A stretch of DNA of 59,110 nt from Sphaerochaeta sp. Phil3 (GTDB lineage Bacteria > Spirochaetota > Spirochaetia > Sphaerochaetales > Sphaerochaetaceae): the NCBI GenBank assembly GCA_001940825.1, contig MSGT01000060.1, positions 1 to 59,110 of the forward strand, in the 5' to 3' direction. A program made the translations under genes and the position numbers. Shown in pieces: positions 57,254-59,110 of the stretch (position 1 is its first letter; each line of letters starts with the position of its first letter). Below the pieces are notes generated by a model. The model was not told the origin of the DNA. It did no database searches and was given only the letters and a program-made list of their open reading frames with translations.

Positions 57254-57634
57254 TCAAAGGTCAATGTCAGGCGTCTGGATCTCGTCAGTGGACAGATCAT
57301 CCAAACCTGAGATGTCCCCAAGATCCAAAGCCGCGTCAACAGCGTCTCCGCCAAGAGCAGAGAACGCTTCAGCCGTCTCAAGGTCATCGATGCTGAGATC
57401 GAGGTTGTCGAGACCAACTTCGTTGAGGCTTTCAAGGGATGCCTCAATGCTCTTGTTGATGCGCTCTGTGTCTTCCTTGTAGTTGTCTACATAGGCCTGA
57501 AGTTCCTGGTTATGACTGGTTATGAGCTTTATATCCCTCTTAAGACCTTCGTTGTCGGTCCTGAGCCTGGTGATATATGCAACTGCCTTCTTAACCCTTT
57601 CCTCAAGCAACAGCATGTTTTCATAAACCGTCAT
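57254..57634 (-). CDS. ZapB-like coiled-coil cell-division protein
   Basis: Start chosen at MTVYENMLLLEERVKKA after GGAGGCAGGAA. Residues 1-65 are an uninterrupted heptad-rich helix (LLLEERVKKAVAYITRLRTDNEGLKRDI), and the tail to residue 126 is acidic (DLDLSIDDLETAE..., DLGDISGLDDLSTDE). Short coiled-coil proteins downstream of rplT in spirochaetes are annotated as ZapB-like; the assignment here rests on build and position. The acidic tail is longer than in E. coli ZapB. Confidence 0.6.
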   Translation of the reverse strand: MTVYENMLLLEERVKKAVAYITRLRTDNEGLKRDIKLITSHNQELQAYVDNYKEDTERINKSIEASLESLNEVGLDNLDLSIDDLETAEAFSALGGDAVDAALDLGDISGLDDLSTDEIQTPDIDL

Positions 57635-57662
57635 TTCCTGCCTCCATATCCCTTGTGTTTTC

Positions 57663-57691
57663 AAAAAAAGCCTGCATGGTTGGTGCAGGCT
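57663..57691 (-). terminator. Intrinsic terminator after rplT
   Basis: AGCCTGCA and TGCAGGCT form a perfect stem, followed on the minus strand by T7. It ends the infC-rpmI-rplT unit; the zapB-like gene must rely on read-through or its own promoter. Confidence 0.9.
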
Positions 57692-57699
57692 CTTGTCCG

Positions 57700-58059
57700 T
57701 CAGACGTTGATTGCCTTCTTGGCCGTTGCAACCAAGGCGCTGAATGTTGCCTTGTCTTCAATTGCCATGTTGGAAAGGACCTTTCTGTTGATTTCGATGT
57801 TCGAAACCTTCAGAGCATGCATGAACTGAGAGTAGGTGAGACCCTCAGCTCTTACAGCGGCGGAGATTCTTGCGATCCAGAGCTTTCTGAAATCTCTCTT
57901 CTTCTCCTTTCTGCCGCGGTATGCGTACTGTCCAGCCTTTGCAACTGCATCCTTTGCAATGCGGTTGTTGGTGCTTCTGCGACCATAGTAACCCTTTGCA
58001 AGGTTCATGATCTTCTTACGTCTGTCCTTGTGTTTGGTTCCGTCAACTGCTCTTGGCAT
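57700..58059 (-). CDS. rplT: 50S ribosomal protein L20
   Basis: [28 protein letters not shown], then [26 protein letters not shown] and [26 protein letters not shown] are standard L20 sequence. 119 residues. It binds 23S rRNA early in 50S assembly and in many bacteria represses its own operon by binding the leader. Confidence 0.98.
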   Translation of the reverse strand: MPRAVDGTKHKDRRKKIMNLAKGYYGRRSTNNRIAKDAVAKAGQYAYRGRKEKKRDFRKLWIARISAAVRAEGLTYSQFMHALKVSNIEINRKVLSNMAIEDKATFSALVATAKKAINV

Positions 58060-58076
58060 AATTCACACCCTCCCAA

Positions 58077-58277
58077 TCATGCGTAAGGAAGCATTTTTCT
58101 AACGTTCTTTGCTTCCGATTCGGCGAGAATACCAGATGCGCGGAGATTTCTCTTGCGCTTGGTGCTCTTCTTGGTGAGAATATGGCGAAGACCCTGCTTC
58201 TTGAACTTGATCTTGCCAGTTCCGGTGACCTTGTACCGCTTTGCAGCGGACTTTCTTGTTTTCATCTTGCTAGACAT
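58077..58277 (-). CDS. rpmI: 50S ribosomal protein L35
   Basis: [43 protein letters not shown] is full-length L35 (66 residues). The ATG giving MSSKMKT is used; a short leader with a GCTGGGG/CCCCAGC hairpin separates it from infC. Confidence 0.98.
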   Translation of the reverse strand: MSSKMKTRKSAAKRYKVTGTGKIKFKKQGLRHILTKKSTKRKRNLRASGILAESEAKNVRKMLPYA

Positions 58278-58291
58278 AAACTGCCCCTTCT

Positions 58292-58325
58292 AAGCGCCGC
58301 TGGGGAACAAGAACCCCCAGCAACT
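58292..58325 (-). promoter_or_regulatory. Hairpin between infC and rpmI
   Basis: GCTGGGG and CCCCAGC close a stem around an 8-9-base loop, 30 bases before the rpmI start. It may be part of an L20-responsive control structure, which in other bacteria lies either here or upstream of infC. The evidence is only positional. Confidence 0.4.
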
Positions 58326-58349
58326 GCTGATTCAACCTCCATACGGAGA

Positions 58350-58895
58350 TCATTTTGCCGGTTTCTTAGCATTCTGCTTCGAAGGGCTCAGAAGCATTGA
58401 CATGTTCCTTCCCTCCATAGCAGGCTGCGAATCCACATTGTATAGTACTTCTTTTTCAGAAAGCATTTCAAGTATCTTGTCCAGAACTTCCTTTCCAAGT
58501 TCCGTATGGGCGAGCTCCCTGCCCCTGAAACGGATCGTGACCTTGCATTTGTCTCCCTCTGCAAGGAACTCTCCAATGGCCTTGGATTTGACCTCAAGGT
58601 CGTGCTTGTCGATCTTGGGCTGCATCCTTATCTCCCTCATCTTGATGATGGTCTGGTTCTTCTTGGCTTCCTTGAGCTTCTTCTGCTGCTCGTATCTGAA
58701 CTTGCCATAGTCGATTATCTTGCATACCGGTGGATTCGCATTTGGTGAAATCTCAACCAAATCCAATCCTGCATCTTCGGCCAAAGCCAAAGCATCGAAG
58801 AAGTTCATAACACCTTTTTTCTGATTCTCGTCATCAATCAGGAATACTTCCTTTGCACGTATCTGCCTGTTGATCCTAAGTTCCTTTGTAGCCAA
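58350..58895 (-). CDS. infC: Translation initiation factor IF-3, TTG start
   Basis: KELRINRQIRAKEVFLIDDENQKKGVMNFFDAL is the N-domain, KIIDYGKFRYEQQKKLKEAKKNQ the linker, and EIRMQPKIDKHDLEVKSKAIGEFL the C-domain. 181 residues, full length. The first codon is TTG (58895-58893), with GAGAGG upstream. IF-3 rejects non-AUG starts, so a rare start on its own gene is the classical autoregulation device. Confidence 0.97.
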   Translation of the reverse strand: MATKELRINRQIRAKEVFLIDDENQKKGVMNFFDALALAEDAGLDLVEISPNANPPVCKIIDYGKFRYEQQKKLKEAKKNQTIIKMREIRMQPKIDKHDLEVKSKAIGEFLAEGDKCKVTIRFRGRELAHTELGKEVLDKILEMLSEKEVLYNVDSQPAMEGRNMSMLLSPSKQNAKKPAK

Positions 58896-58973
58896 GCTTA
58901 CCTCTCTGTCTCAAAACCAAAATAAAGTTTACACGGGCATAGACATACAGTCCTTCCTATCCCAACGAAGAAG

Positions 58974-59002
58974 AATATACCATGAACGCATGCCGCTGTC
59001 AA
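58974..59002 (-). promoter_or_regulatory. infC operon promoter
   Basis: TTGACA (59002-58997) and TATATT (58979-58974) with exactly 17 bp between on the minus strand. The leader to the TTG start is about 75 bases. Confidence 0.82.
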
Positions 59003-59071
59003 AGAGCAAATGCACTCCAAACAGCAAATTATGGGCACAAATTATGTACGAAAGGCGCACGTTTGGTTGCT

Positions 59072-59090
59072 CCCCCCCCCCAAAAAAAAA
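59072..59090. repeat. C10-A9 homopolymer tract
   Basis: Ten C residues (59072-59081) are directly followed by nine A residues (59082-59090), about 70 bases upstream of the infC -35 box and at the window edge. It is a prime site for slipped-strand length change, or for assembly error. Confidence 0.85.
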
Positions 59091-59110
59091 GGTTCTTCAC
59101 GTTTTCCTCG

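Overview
The window looks like a chromosomal segment of a spirochaete-like bacterium, probably host- or gut-associated (Treponema/Sphaerochaeta-type). Three things suggest this: solute-binding proteins that begin with a signal peptide followed by GG(E)KEAA-type sequence, an infC-rpmI-rplT block followed by a coiled-coil ZapB-like gene, and a sigma-like protein next to rdgB. The assignment is an inference from protein style, not from a marker gene. The one tRNA (Leu-GAG) fits the heavy CTT/CTC leucine usage.

Layout. 0.1-1.3 kb: a surface lipoprotein driven by a promoter whose spacer is a G9 tract. 1.3-9.0 kb: a PD-(D/E)XK-like protein, then a molybdenum block. On the minus strand this is a ModE-like regulator, FecCD permease, ATPase, methyltransferase and binding protein; divergent from it are yqeC and an XdhC-YqeB fusion, the accessory genes of selenium-dependent molybdenum hydroxylases. 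No hydroxylase lies in the window. 9.1-12.2 kb: pdxR divergent from pdxST (vitamin B6), with clear operators. 12.9-19.6 kb: tctC-tctB-tctA, a metallo-beta-lactamase-fold hydrolase, a phosphohexomutase and a DeoR regulator, which read as one uptake and catabolism unit. 19.6-24.4 kb: a DUF4143-type ATPase with 33-bp tandem repeats at its start, a frameshifted Ntn hydrolase, a decayed stretch (GH94 tail, chloramphenicol acetyltransferase with an internal deletion), and an SDR. 24.5-24.9 kb: a compact type I toxin-antitoxin locus (25-residue holin-like toxin plus convergent antisense RNA).

25.0-37.7 kb is a long minus-strand amino-sugar/murein salvage block: oligopeptide ABC transporter, esterase, MurQ, BadF-type sugar kinase, an EIIC-only PTS permease, two SIS proteins, NagB and an aldose-1-epimerase-like protein. 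A palindromic operator, TTTGTTTACTAAACAAA or close to it, sits at both of its promoters. 38-42.1 kb: NAD(P)HX repair protein, N-acetylhexosamine-kinase-like protein and a MATE exporter. 42.1-44.4 kb: junk-rich DNA with an ORF6N fragment, an IS30 remnant, an unassigned small protein and tRNA-Leu. 45.1-50.8 kb: a second complete Dpp/Opp transporter. 50.8-56.6 kb: a DUF2812-like membrane protein, FabG-like SDR, PepF, RdgB and the sigma-like protein. 57.2-58.9 kb: zapB-like, rplT, rpmI and infC (TTG start).

Two repeat systems stand out. Degenerate 9- or 10-bp phased repeats sit at operon boundaries (about 4.2, 9.0, 12.3-12.65, 37.85, 44.8 and 56.7 kb), and one has been absorbed in frame into a methyltransferase N-terminus. 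A palindromic element of exactly 84 bp occurs twice (22377-22460 and 42178-42261).
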